Below are positions 1 to 10,459 of a stretch of 64,000 nucleotides of DNA, one piece after another. Numbering within the stretch: the first letter of the stretch is position 1; every line of letters begins with the position of its first letter. The translations under genes and the position numbers were made by a program. The notes beneath the pieces were generated by a model. The model ran no database searches and was not told where the DNA came from. It worked only from the letters and a program-made list of their open reading frames with translations. The DNA is from Mixophyes australis (Eukaryota; Chordata; Amphibia; Anura; Limnodynastidae), in the NCBI GenBank assembly GCA_036250195.1, contig JAVHZZ010000010.1, forward strand, positions 107,932,278 through 107,996,277. Reading direction: 5' to 3'.

Positions 1-870
1 GCATATCTGTAATAACATATCAGAAGGCATTTAAAAGATAAAGTGTGACAAGTCTAACGATAAAGCAGGATGGAGCTGGGGGCCAGAGGTGAAACCTCAA
101 AGGGCCTTATGGGGCCCTAGGGCCACTGTGTCCCATCACTGGCTTATAGAATACAAATTAAACCATTTGATAACTATGTATCTTATGCCTTCGTCAGAGT
201 ATACTAGAAACTAGAGCGCTAAGAGTGGTTTAAGTCTGCTTTAAAGAGGTAATTTTTCATAAATTCTATAATATAGCTTTATCATCTAACAAACAGGGTA
301 TAAACTATTGGGAACTGCCTGGTTTATGTAGGGAATGGGCAGTTTTCCTTTGTGCTACTCAATTGGACCAAACATTAAGATACAGTATTAAGCGCTATCT
401 GCTACGCAGGACATTCCATGACTCTCTAGTTACGTCAGCCAAGACATGTAGAATCTGGTCATAATATTGCATGTGATTCCTATTGTATTTCCTAATTCTA
501 GAATATTTTCAGCTTTGTAAACTGCATTATTTACAAACTTCTCTTCTAATTGACATTTCACAATGTTGTGTTTTATGAGTGTGATGAGTAACAACCTTAT
601 TAGTTACACAATGCAACGCTTCCTTAGAGAGCCGTATACATTTAATAGAAAATAGACATATTTTGGCCCTTTTTCAGGCATTTCATCTACGTGCGCGTTG
701 TTTAATGAGTCAGTTGTAAGACATTATAAGAATTGGTGCTGGCTTACCACCACGTTCATTACCAGTGTATTGTCTCTGTGACTTGTCCGTCAGTCACCCA
801 ACCGTGTCACATTCCTCTGGTCTGAGACAGAATCTTATATTTGCTGCTGTATCGTGTTAATTTTTAGGAA
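1..870. other. Intronic sequence, no gene seen
   Basis: AT-rich unique-looking sequence. At 72-148 a short GGGGGCCAGAGG...GGGGCCCTAGGGCC stretch resembles 52676-52755 and is probably a small dispersed repeat fragment. Nothing else is recognised. Confidence 0.5.
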
Positions 871-1185
871 ACGCACGGTGGCCAAGTGGTTAGCACTTCT
901 GCCTCACAGCACTGGGGTCATGAGTTCAATTCCCGACCATGGCCTTATCTGTGTGGAGTTTGTATGTTTTCCCCGTGTTTGCGTGGGTTTTCCCCGGGTG
1001 CTCCAGTTTCCTCCCACACTCCAAAAACATACTGGTAGGTTAATTGGGGCTATCAAAATTGACCCTAGTGTGTGTATATTATAGAATTTAGACTGTAAGC
1101 TCCAATGGGGCAGGGACTGATGTGAATGAGTTCTCTGTACACCGCTGCGGAATCAGTGGCGCTATATAAATAAATGATGATGATG
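871..1185 (+). repeat. tRNA-headed SINE, near full-length copy 1
   Basis: The 5' part looks like a tRNA gene with internal polymerase III boxes: an A-box-like GTGGCCAAGTGGTTAGCAC and a B-box-like GAGTTCAATTCC. A body follows with GTGTTTGCGTGGGTTTTCC and CACTCCAAAAACATACTGG, then AGACTGTAAGCTCCAATGGG. The 3' tail is GCGCTGCGGAAT-CAGTGGCGCTATATAAATAAATG followed by (ATG)n. The same order recurs in five other copies in this window. Direct target duplications could not be fixed here. Confidence 0.85.
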
Positions 1186-2177
1186 TGAAGACTCAGGTGG
1201 TTTATGGGATCACATGTCCGTGAAATATGGACAAGTTGTGACTGTCCATTCACTGCAAACCCAGAACATATGTTTTTAGTCTATCGATTCCTACCCTAAT
1301 TCCTGCCCTGTTCATTAATGTGTTTGAAGAACGGAGCAAGATTTCATTTTATGCTTTTACATTATTGTGTTGTAAAGCTGAAGACAAACCTGGCTTTACG
1401 TATAGTTTTCATTTTTGTGGATCTCGTGACCTTTCTTTCAGTGGACGTTTACAACTGGCGGGTCTACGGCGTTATTTCTCAAATCTGTCAAAGCAATACC
1501 TGATGTGTTTCGTTTGTGCCATGTAATGTGTGAAATTCACCCTCTCTCCACCCTTACTTCTGATCCAGCTTTAATAAAACTCTGCATTCCTGACGTGTCG
1601 TTCAGTCCTATTACAATACTTTACACTTAATTTAGAAGGAAAAAATGAGCCAGTTTGGTTTTGTGTCGTGGCCAGATTTATTACACGGCTGTTTTTCAGC
1701 CGATTGGTAAAATTCCAGTCGTTATTGAGTTTGTTTATTTTGGGTTTTTTACCTTGTGATATACTACATGTTAAATGTTCACAAATATCTGTGTCACATT
1801 TGAAATGTATTAGTTGTAGTAAATATTATGTTGCATCAGAATAAACATTCTTATGTAGTGAGTAATATTATTTCTATAGTACTTATACTTTAAAAGGGGC
1901 AGCCCCTATGCTTTGTTAGATAGAACAGTCACATGGTCAGGTGCTCACAGCAGCACAGATTATTTCAGGAGATATGTGCTGGTTTTGTGGGAGGCAGGAC
2001 CCTCTTTTCTGTGTGTTCCTATCTGCACTTATTGTGCCTACTTTGTATTGTCCTGTTTTTTTGTATTCCCTGTTTCACCCACTGTGCTGTACTGCGGAGG
2101 GCTGTGATGCTTTTCAGAGTAACAATAGATATGAAATGTACATTAAATATACAGATAAATATGGTAATAATGATTCT
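1186..2177. other. Intronic sequence, no gene seen
   Basis: Low-complexity, AT-rich sequence between two SINE copies. The short open frames at 1318-1526 and 1913-2253 show no family resemblance, and the latter runs into the SINE. Nothing is recognised. Confidence 0.5.
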
Positions 2178-2483
2178 GGGGCAGCACGGTGGCTCAGTGG
2201 TTAGCACTCCTGCCTTACAGCACTGGGGTGATGAGTTCAATTCCCGACCATGACCTTATCTGTGTGGAGTTTGTATGTTATCCCTGTGTTTGCATGGGTT
2301 TCCTCCGGGTGCTCTGGTTTTCTCCCACACTCCAAAAACATACCAGTAGGTTAATTAGCTGCTAACAAATTAACCCTAGTCTGTGTGTGTGTTAGGGAAT
2401 TAGGGAATTTAGACTGTAAGCTCCAATGGGACAGGGACTGATGTGAATGAGTTCTCTGTACAGCGCTGCGGAATTAGTGGCTG
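2178..2483 (+). repeat. tRNA-headed SINE copy 2
   Basis: Starts GGGGCAGCACGGTGGCTCAGTGG (A-box-like) and carries the B-box-like GAGTTCAATTCCC, the long body and TACAGCGCTGCGGAATTAGTGG. The tail is cut just before GCGCTATATAAATAAATG. A possible 8-bp target duplication ATGATTCT lies at 2170-2177 and 2484-2491, although an ATG-rich tail could imitate part of it. Confidence 0.85.
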
Positions 2484-3480
2484 ATGATTCTAACACTGTA
2501 CATGGATATAAATGGAGAACACTAAGATTGAGAATAGCTGAGGGACATTGGTAGACAGCTTGGGTAGTGCTGCCAAGTTGACACTATATTAGGTACTTAG
2601 AAAGGATTCACAGGTGGGCAGTCTCCTTAATAAAGGGAAATGTTCATTTATAACAAGAGGTTCAAAAAAATTTGGGTGGTTTACTTTGTATTGCCCTCAA
2701 ATATATTTTGTACATCTTAATTAGTCACCTCCAAGGGATCTTATTCAAAGATTTTCTGTGTCAAGGACCATACAGAGGTGAATGGAGTCCTTAATTATGA
2801 ACGGAAGCAAAATTATTTTACCATCAGCATAGGAAGGATTCTTTACTGTAAGGGCAGTTAGCTGGGGATTATCACATGTAGCGGTGATGACACATTCACT
2901 AACAGAATGTACGAAAGGATTTGATGCCTTTCTTGCAAGAAGTGGTGTCTGTAGCTATTATTAGTAGAGGACAATATGGAGGTCATTGTTGCAGGAACTT
3001 CATTCTATTATCGGCCCTACCCCCCTTTGTGCAAGTCTAAATTATGGACCACTTGTTATGTTACTCTTGATCGATCATTCTCATAGTGTGTGTGTTTGCA
3101 GTGATCTTGGAGAAGAAAAATATTTTTTTTTGTTTAATTTTACCTTTTGAGTTTAAAATATTTTGTTAAACATAGGTGCTTATGTTCTTATAAACAGAAG
3201 AAAAATGTTTCTATCTGCATAGTTGATTAGTGATTATTTAATGAGCTGTAGTAGAGAATCAGCCAAGGTGACATCTGTTCCAGAGATGGCCATGCACAGA
3301 GCTAGTTTTCTTGTTTGTCAGTTTACTAAGCATTAGCCTTTGAGCACTCGTCTCTTGGACTTGGAAGGGCACTTGTTTTACTTGGCAATAATTATCACAA
3401 AAAATTTAAATTTCTTTGTGTCAGTGTCTGCAGTGTCTCTTTGACACCTCTACATCTGACTTAAGCAGCACAATAGTGGT
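2484..3480. other. Intronic sequence, no gene seen
   Basis: Unique-looking AT-rich sequence with no motif or long open frame. Nothing is recognised. Confidence 0.5.
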
Positions 3481-4065
3481 GACCCTTTTGTGGGGTTAGG
3501 ACTCTGTCTGTGCTCCCAGAGGTTCTCCTGTTATACTTGGACTGCTGTTTGTTCCATGGTTTTGCACCTTTTCTTGTGACCTAGACCCCGTCTTTGTTTG
3601 ACTTTGCTTTAGTCTACTCCCTGGTATTGTTGTGGATCTCCCGGCTTCTGACCTTCCTCCTGTCTGATTCTTCCGTGGATCATCCAGTGTTCCCGGCTTC
3701 ATCAGCTATACCTGGTAATCCTGGTATCCTAAGCCAGCAGTTCTCCTATTTGTGCTTGGTATCCAGTGTATCCAACTTCCCAGCTAAACCTAGTATCCTG
3801 TACCTGCAGCTATCCTATTGTATCTTGTATCCAGCCTTCCGGCTAAACCTGGTATTTCTGATATCCACTACCTGCAGCTATCCTATTGTGCCTGATATCC
3901 AATAACTCCTTCTTCCGCTAAATCTGGTAATTCTGGTTTCTTGTTCCTGCTGCTCCTATGAGCCTGTGCTAGCTTCTTTACCATTGACTGCATTTAATTT
4001 AGATCTGTGTTTAAAATAAAGAGTCTGTTATCTCACAACTACTCTCTGTAGTACTCCTACTGGGA
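3480..4065 (+). repeat. LTR-like segment with degenerate 68-bp tandem units
   Basis: A pyrimidine-rich stretch with three degenerate units of about 68-69 bp, starting near 3739, 3808 and 3876. Each carries CTATCCTATTGT-, TATCCAGCCTTCC- and GCTAAACCTGGTA-like pieces. It ends with an AATAAA signal at about 4016. The composition resembles the long terminal repeats of frog Gypsy-type elements, but no TG...CA ends or flanking duplications were fixed. It could equally be an unclassified interspersed repeat. Confidence 0.4.
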
Positions 4066-4381
4066 AGTCTAATGTGCGCTGAACCAATATTCAGCTCCTC
4101 ATTTCACTAGGGACTATTGACATGAATCACTAAGCAGTGAGGGGCTTTGTGAATTGATAGTCGGCATGCTCACATATATTGGTTCAGCCCTGGAATTAAC
4201 TGCTTGTGATTGTGTGTAAGCTGGGTACACACCTATGCAATCTTACTTCAGATGTGATTTCTGTTGCGATTTCACCAATGAAAGTCCTGACGATCCCGCC
4301 GATTCCTGTGTACATTCCTACATGATTTACTTTCCGATCTGTGATCTTCATCTCATAACCATCTGCTGAAAAGATGGTAAC

Positions 4382-4515
4382 ACTGTACACTGTACAGATA
4401 TCTGCCTACACTGCTGGTGGTGAGTGTGTACACTGTACAGATATCTGCCTACACTGCTGGTGGTGAGTGCGTACACTGTACAGATATCTGCCTACACTGC
4501 TGGTGGTGAGTGCGT
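4382..4515. repeat. 43-bp tandem triplication inside the MITE
   Basis: CAGATATCTG begins at 4395, 4438 and 4481, a strict 43-bp period. The units are nearly identical, with only T/C variation in GAGTGYG. Sister copies at 9.5 and 58.7 kb have a single unit, so the triplication is specific to this copy. Confidence 0.9.
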
Positions 4516-4692
4516 ACACACTGCCACATTTACCAGACATCCTTCCAATGCTGATCCTGATTTTTAGAAAGTTTATAAAACCAAATTAACAGATGCGATG
4601 TGTTTTGATACAATAAAACATGAGCGTGGGAGAGTACACACTAATGCAATATCTGACCAAGCGGTCGTGGATCGTGTGAACTGCAGGATAAT

Positions 4693-5038
4693 AAATCATC
4701 ATCACCACCATTTATTTATATAGCGCCATTGATTCCGCAGCGCTGTACAGAGAACTCATTCACATCAGTCCCTGCCCCATTGGAGCTTACAGTCTAAATT
4801 CCCTAATATAGACACACACTCACAGAGAGGGAGAGACTAGGGTCAATTTTCAATAGCAGCCAATCAACCTACCAGTATGTTTTTGGAGTGTGGGAGGAAA
4901 CCGGAGCACCCGGAGGAAACCCACGCAAACACGGGGAGAACATACAAACTCCACACAGATAAGATCATGGTCGGGAACTGAAATCATGACCCCAGTGCTG
5001 TAAGGCAGACGTGCTAACCACTGAGCCACGTGCTGCCC
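4693..5038 (-). repeat. tRNA-headed SINE copy 3 (minus strand), nested in a MITE
   Basis: Reading on the minus strand, the element runs from the tRNA-like head near 5038 to the tail at 4693-4745 (tail visible as CATTTATTTATATAGCGCCATTGATTCCGCAGCGCTG). The 5-bp direct repeat ATAAT at 4688-4692 and 5039-5043 flanks it. Removing SINE and one repeat restores GCAGGATAATTGCATAG, which matches GCATGATAATTACATAG in the intact MITE near 58.9 kb. This confirms the insertion. Confidence 0.9.
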
Positions 5039-5065
5039 ATAATTGCATAGATGTGTACCCAGCTT

Positions 5066-5260
5066 TAGCCTGGGTACAGACGCATTATACATTACGTCTG
5101 CACAACCAATTCGGGTCAGAAACCTCAACGTGCATATTGCCTCTTGGAAACCTAAACACTCACTCTGGAGCCGGTCATTCCTTTGTTAAAATTAGTTGGA
5201 GATTCTATACATCTGTACGGTTTCCACAATTGTTTTAATCGGCAATCTCTCTCCCTCTGT
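5066..5260 (+). mobile_element. Truncated Harbinger-type MITE end
   Basis: A second end, AGCCTGGGTACAGACGC, starts right after the preceding element. It continues for about 200 bp with no matching right end, so it is probably a truncated or diverged neighbour of the same family. Confidence 0.45.
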
Positions 5261-5805
5261 ACATGCAGGAAACTGTCCTCTGACCAGAGATACAGGACAG
5301 GATTTATTTGAATGAAGTGAGTTGTGTCTTTGCAGCTTATCTTTAAATCAATATTTACAGAAGATAAGAGTGTGGTAGTCAGTTAATATATTGTTTCTCT
5401 CTGGATTTTGCTGTGGCCCATGTTTCCTTGATAATAAAACATCCCGAAGGCAGAGACACATGTGCTTTGCTTACAGTGGTCAGTGGTTCACAAGCTGTAA
5501 GTTTAAAGTTTATCACGTCCCCCATTAATTACCCGAGAACATTTCATTCCAGCCGCAGCGGAGACTGTCTGCTGGGGCCTTTATAATGAGGCTATAACAT
5601 ACTGTGCACAAACTGCCTTGTACTCTGGAAATATCTCATTCAGATTATGTAAGGAACGTTACAGCAATGTATGGGATAATGTACTCAGTCCTGTAGATTA
5701 GAAGATTGGCAGAAGTCACGGAGGGGTTTCTTGGCCATAAAAGGCAGAAGATTGTCGGCTGAATGTTTTGGGTAGAGATTGGATGATTTGGGTCACGTAT
5801 AATAT
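5261..5805. other. Intronic sequence, no gene seen
   Basis: Unique-looking sequence with no recognised repeat or coding motif. Confidence 0.5.
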
Positions 5806-6404
5806 AGGCTAGGTACAACTGAATAATTCTCCGACCGACGTGTTATCTGAAACAATTGTACCTATGACTGAAGGTTCGATCAGTCTGACGATTCATCCAT
5901 ATACACTGACACGATTTGCCTTCAGATCTGTGCTCTTCATCTGGTCCTCTAGTCTTCAGAGAATGACAGCACAATATTCATTATTGTCACATTGTCACGC
6001 TGATTAAAACGCCTTGTTATAGCTATCCACACGTCCTAATGAATTCCGTTAGCTTCTGTGACTCTGAAGTTAAACCTTCTGTCTCGGAACAATCAAATGA
6101 ATTATTCCTTCTACAGCCCTCTCTACATTTATTCACCGGGACATTCATCTCTAACATTGGCTGAAAAGAGCATGACTCTGTAGGGGATGGTGAGCATGAG
6201 TGCGTACACACTGCATGATCGATAGTGGTTGGTCGGAAAATATTAAACAGTTCGACCAACCAAATGGAACCATGATCAGCATTTTTAGACCATTTTAGAT
6301 CATTCTGTCACTGTACACACTCACACGATATCTGACCAAACTGTCGGATGTCGGCTGATTTGGAGGTGTTTCGTGCAATCATCGGGCCAGTGTATACCTA
6401 GCCT
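5806..6404 (+). mobile_element. Harbinger-type MITE, type II
   Basis: The ends AGGCTAGGTACAACTGAAT and AGTGTATACCTAGCCT are imperfect inverted repeats. The interior has CCGACCGACGTGTTATCTG, GACTGAAGGTTCGATC and GGTCGGAAAATATTAAAC, and TGTCGGCTGATT near the right end. These blocks occur in the same order at 34022-34631 and, at both ends, in 14706-15699. About 600 bp, with no coding content. Confidence 0.7.
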
Positions 6405-6689
6405 TAGATTACAATACATATTAATGGATGTTGCCCATTAATGTTTTCTTATATAGGAATTGTCAGAATATGTACGTGACTTACTATCCCACTTTCAGTT
6501 ACTTTGACCTTTTTTGTGCCACGGACTCCAGTCTGGTGAAGTCTATGGGCACTTTCTCGTAGCCAATGAGCCTATCCGTGGTACTAATATGATATGATAA
6601 TATATATGTTTTCTATTGGTAACAATGTCACAGAAACGGCAAATACTACTGTGGTTTGTTGCCTACGTTCAAAATTGAATGAAATCAGG

Positions 6690-7218
6690 CCAGTCACACC
6701 ATTAATGACCGTTCGGCCCGACATTGCATTACACTGGAACGATCATCGATCCAAAGCACATTGTATAGTTTTATGTTATAAATTAACTAAAAATCTCGGT
6801 AAACGATGGTAGGATGCCTGGCAAATTCTGCGGTGTGTGCGTACTCGCAGCCACCAGTGTAGGCAGATCTACATAGTGCTTACAGAGTGACTATCTTTTC
6901 AGCCGATAATTATGACGGATGAAGAGTACAGATCTAGGGGTAAATGTATCAAGCTGAGAGTTTTCCGGGGGTTTGAAAAACCTATCAGATCCTAGCTATC
7001 ATTTATTTAGTACATTCTACAAAATGAAAGTTAGAATCTGATTGGTTGCCATCGGCAACATCTCCACTTTTCAAACCCACCAGAAAACTTTTTACTACAT
7101 TTACCCCCTGATGTTAAATCTTGTAAAACGTGTATAGTGTGTACACATGAATCGGCATTGGGACTTTCAGTAGTTGGTAAAACTGTTAACAAAATTGCAT
7201 TGGGATGGTGTGTACCCA
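6690..7218 (-). mobile_element. Harbinger-type MITE, type I, with a nested palindromic MITE
   Basis: Type I blocks occur in reverse order: CAAAGCACATTGTATAG, ACTATCTTTTCAGCCGATAATTATGA, then ACACATGAATCGG...GGGACTTTCAG and a right end GTGTGTACCCAGTG. The left border is uncertain. A palindromic element at 6936-7110 splits it. The same layout without that insert is seen at 48574-48960. Confidence 0.6.
6936..7110. mobile_element. Palindromic MITE (TAGGGGTAAATGTATCAAGC ends)
   Basis: The left arm AGGGGTAAATGTATC and right arm TACATTTACCCCCT are inverted. The interior AATCTGATTGGTTGCCATCGGCAACATCTCCACTTTTCAAACC matches the palindrome at 19865-20037. The 5' arm has lost the CAACATCTCC block. No open frame; family unassigned. 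Confidence 0.75.
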
Positions 7219-7289
7219 GTGTTAGACTGATGGCTACAGTCAGTGGGCGTACGCGGATGCCCCAAGTTCCTGTGCCATAGAGAGTGTGA

Positions 7290-7575
7290 CCCTCTTGATG
7301 TCAGTGCTATTTACACAACGGATATAGTGGTGTCCTGGGATCTCAGATTTGGCAGCTTTCGGTCTATGGTGAGGGCCCATGCTAGCATTATAATGACAAT
7401 GGAAGTGTCATGCTTCAAGTAAGTAACCGCTATGGAGCCCAGGATGTGATAAAGAATATAGGTGTTTATTGAACAAAATGCAGATAAATAGTACAAATCA
7501 AATAATGCTGAAACTGCGCAGGAATATCTGAGATGACTGGATACTGGTTGCAATGAATACTGCAGATGGAGGAGG
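7290..7575. other. Intronic sequence, no gene seen
   Basis: Nothing is recognised with confidence. It may be the edge of the LTR-like segment that follows. Confidence 0.35.
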
Positions 7576-8090
7576 AATGGTTAGATGTAGAGGGATCCGG
7601 AGTAGTTATGTGAAGTCCAAGAGCACAGGAGAACCAGGAGACAAACTAAAGGGGAAGGCAGCAAGACAACAATGACCAGCACAGGAGAGGGGGAGAGGCA
7701 GGTATAAATAGGGAAAACCCAGGTGCAGGAGATAACACAGGTTAACCCCCTAGCAGTAACAAAGGAAAAAAGGCACAATAGCAGCACCAGAAGGCAGGAG
7801 CTGCCACTGCAGAGCAGCATGCAATGCAGAGGGCTGCAGGTAGGTTGTGGTGGTACCAGCCATGTGCAAGCTCCGGTGTCTTGTTGTAGGATTGTTCCTG
7901 TACGTGCTCCCAGAGCCTGTGTAATCCTTTCCTCTCTCCCCTGGGATCCTACGAGACACAACCACCGTATGTCAATTGCCATCACGTTTGTAATGCGCTG
8001 GCGATTAACACATCGTCTGTGGGTAACCAGCCTTACCCGTACTCCTGGGCCTGCTGCTGCTTCATCTGCTGAGAGCAAAATAAACTGAAT
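7576..8090 (-). repeat. Possible LTR-type retroelement segment
   Basis: GC-richer than its surroundings. TATAAATAGGG at 7703 on the plus strand (CCCTATTTATA on the minus) could be a promoter element. Two overlapping open frames (121 residues plus, 165 residues minus) look like no known protein. On the minus strand the wording CTGCACCTGGGTTTTCCC then TCTCCTGGTTCTCCTGTGC recalls the LTR/leader of frog LTR elements. No terminal duplications were identified, so this is a guess. Confidence 0.35.
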
Positions 8091-9252
8091 GGAAATTTCC
8101 TATTTCTCTTGATCTGTTTTTGTTTAGTGGATGTAATTGAGTGTCTGAAGATTTTTATTGGGATACATTGTTGCCAAAAGCAAAATGCAAATAACTAACC
8201 CCAGGTCTGTGACTTGGAACATCTCACAGAGACAGAACATCCAGCAAAACAAGCGGCACTTAAATCATTGCAGGTTATCCTCCATGTACTATTAGAGGTG
8301 AGGGGGGTATAAGTGTGTCCGGGTGTGCTGGAACTTGTAGTTCACAACAGCTGAAGAGCAACTGGTAGCAGTGTACAAATAGCTTTTCCAAATGTATTTT
8401 AATACCAATGACTTCAGAAATCCATCCATCTGATGTACCCAAAAGCTGGAAAGAGTCCACACTCTGAAGTCCTAAATATTATCAAAATTCTTTTACTAGT
8501 AGAGAAGACAGGGTGTTCCGCTTAGGACGTTTTGTCAAAGTTTATCTACAGCTGAACAATGTAAACCTAACAATTATTAATAAACAATGTGCAGACATTA
8601 CTATATAAGCTATCAAACAAATACTGACATAAATATCACAGTAGCGGCGTGAGGACATCGCTGCCGTAATTGGTGAATCCAAAGTCACTGTTGGACCTCA
8701 CTGAAACCAGAGCATGTGAGTGTAACCTGATTTTTGTATCAATATAAACAATTGTACAAGTATACAGAAGTGAAAGCAGCCGTTGGCAAACGGGTTGTGC
8801 GATACATTTTAGGACTGCAAGGGGATGTTTACGTGCTCCCCTCCAGTGTACTTTATTGATGTTTTGGGGTAAGTAACGTCTCCCCGTTTTCAGCAATAAA
8901 AGCTATTTTTTATAAGGTGCACATTCCAGTTCCAGTGAAATGGGCCTTTAGCCTTTACATGATAAAAATTGTTCCAATGCATGTTTGTTATTCAGAAGAT
9001 CTGTGAGTACAATCCTGGGCAGAATAAGTTATCTGACGGGGAGTACACGTCAGGAATGCAGCCCCTGATGGTTGTGGAATCTCGTCATTAATTGCATTAG
9101 TGTCTTACAAGAGTGATCGATTCCTGCCATGTGCTTCTAATAGAGGACGGTGTGCAACTGATTGATCTCGTCACTTACACTCTCGGTTTCCTGCTGCATC
9201 GGTTCCTTTGTAACAATGTCTCCATCTGATTGTGGGGGATTATGCCTTATAG
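8091..9252. other. Intronic sequence, no gene seen
   Basis: Mostly unique. At 8320-8355 the GCTGGAACTTGTAGTTCACAAC fragment is a worn arm of the hAT-type palindromic family. Nothing else is recognised. Confidence 0.45.
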
Positions 9253-9399
9253 CAGTGTGGGCTAACCTGTGACACTCCCGCTGTTGTGAAACTACAAGTC
9301 CCAGCATACCCATCCAGCAATAAGCTTCTATATATTGGCAAAGCATGCTGGGACTTGTAGTTTCACAACACCTGGAGTGTCACAGGTTAGCCAACACTG
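9253..9399. mobile_element. hAT-type palindromic MITE, 147 bp, with target duplication
   Basis: The ends CAGTGTGGGCTAACCTGTGACAC and GTGTCACAGGTTAGCCAACACTG are inverted, and the arms extend through GTTGTGAAACTACAAGTCCCAGCAT. The perfect 8-bp direct repeat CCTTATAG flanks it at 9245-9252 and 9400-9407. An 8-bp duplication with CAGTG...CACTG ends is the hAT signature. It has the same length as the copy at 41629-41775. Confidence 0.93.
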
Positions 9400-9429
9400 C
9401 CTTATAGGAAAGGACTTCTGTTTGTGTTA

Positions 9430-9551
9430 CGCTGGGTGCACACTGTTGCGTTTTACTTCAGATCTGTGATCTTCATCTCTCATAACCATCTGCTGAACAG
9501 GTCGTGACTCTGTACACTCTACAGATATCTGCCTACACTGCTGGTGGTGAG
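9430..9551 (+). mobile_element. Harbinger-type MITE, type I, 5' fragment
   Basis: Carries CGCTGGGTGCACACTGTTGCG, then GATCTGTGATCTTCATCTCTC and one copy of CAGATATCTGCCTACACTGCTGG. It stops abruptly after GGTGAGT with no right end. Confidence 0.7.
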
Positions 9552-10324
9552 TAACAGGAACGTCGCTTGTTCATTACACAGAATAGTGCCCAAAATATCG
9601 AAATTTCCTTCTGGTGTAAGATTAAATTTAATTGACATGCTTAAGCGGACCACATCCTATGTGGTAAATGCTTTTATTAAGACTCTGTCGTCTCTGCTGC
9701 CGTCATTACTTAGGTCCAATTAAGAATTCCTCCATAGACCATGTAAACAAATGACACCTAGAGGTCACTGAGAGGTACTACATGTAAGAAATAAAGGTTT
9801 AAGTCTCCTCCTATTGCCTGCAGAATAGAGGCAGCAGTTTTTGTCATGATAATGCATAAAACGAAATCTCTAGGAACTAGTGGAGCAGGTACTAGCTATA
9901 TTTGAATTGTTTTGCTACGTAATATATGCGGGTTCATCCCAGAAAATATCTGATGTGTGTGGTGAACGGCGCAGATGTGCAAACTTGTTTCTAAGTGGTT
10001 GTTGAATTAGTTTGTCAATCAGCTCTAAAGTTCATAAATCCATGATAAAATCTGGAAATTTAGCTTAAAGAATTCTAGACATTTTTGAGCAAGATGAACA
10101 AGTTCGTCCGCTTTCGAGCGGTTGTAGCTTAAATTCAATGGTTTTTCATGTGAACTTCTAAACACTGTATGTTTGTTGTTTGAAAAAAAGTAAAAAATAC
10201 CATAAAATGTCATTCAAGCTTGAACAGGGAAATGTTTAGTTTGATTTAGCTTTTCTTATTTAGTGGTGGACTTGAATTTCGAACCGTGAAATCAAATCAT
10301 ACTGACCCAGAACGAAGAACCTTA
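9552..10324. other. Intronic sequence, no gene seen
   Basis: AT-rich unique-looking sequence. Nothing is recognised. Confidence 0.5.
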
Positions 10325-10459
10325 TCACGAAGACGAAAACGCCCACATCGGATCCCCCGACAGGATGACACTCAAGGTGTCCGTATTCCCACTCTGTCGT
10401 CTGACTCCTCTGGTGTCACCCTGTCGGGGGATACGACGTGGGCGTTTTCGTCTTTGTGA
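10325..10459. mobile_element. Palindromic element with GACGAAAACGCCCAC arms
   Basis: The left arm TCACGAAGACGAAAACGCCCAC...CCCCCGACAGG(A)TGACAC is mirrored by GTGTCACCCTGTCGGGGG...GTGGGCGTTTTCGTCTTTGTGA. The whole 135 bp can fold as a hairpin with a short loop. It is probably a small MITE of unassigned family. I see only one copy in the window. Confidence 0.75.

Larger units (their letters stand above)
4219..5064 (+). mobile_element. Harbinger-type MITE, type I, interrupted by a SINE
   Basis: The ends AGCTGGGTACACAC(C)TATGCAAT and ATTGCATAG-ATGTGTACCCAGCT are inverted repeats. The interior holds GATCTGTGATCTTCATCTC, CAGATATCTGCCTACACTG and CAATAAAACATGA blocks shared with copies at 9430, 35285, 48574 and 58529. 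A 43-bp piece is tandemly triplicated (4382-4515), and a minus-strand SINE sits at 4693-5038. Assignment to Harbinger comes from the related element at 14706-15699, which carries transposase sequence. Confidence 0.75.

Noticed and set aside
871..975. A tRNA gene at the head of the SINE
   Set aside because: A- and B-box-like motifs exist, but the sequence does not close into a cloverleaf acceptor stem and the same head starts all SINE copies.
7581..8088. Overlapping 165-residue minus and 121-residue plus open frames as genes
   Set aside because: Both cover the same GC-richer repeat-like segment, mirror each other and match no family.
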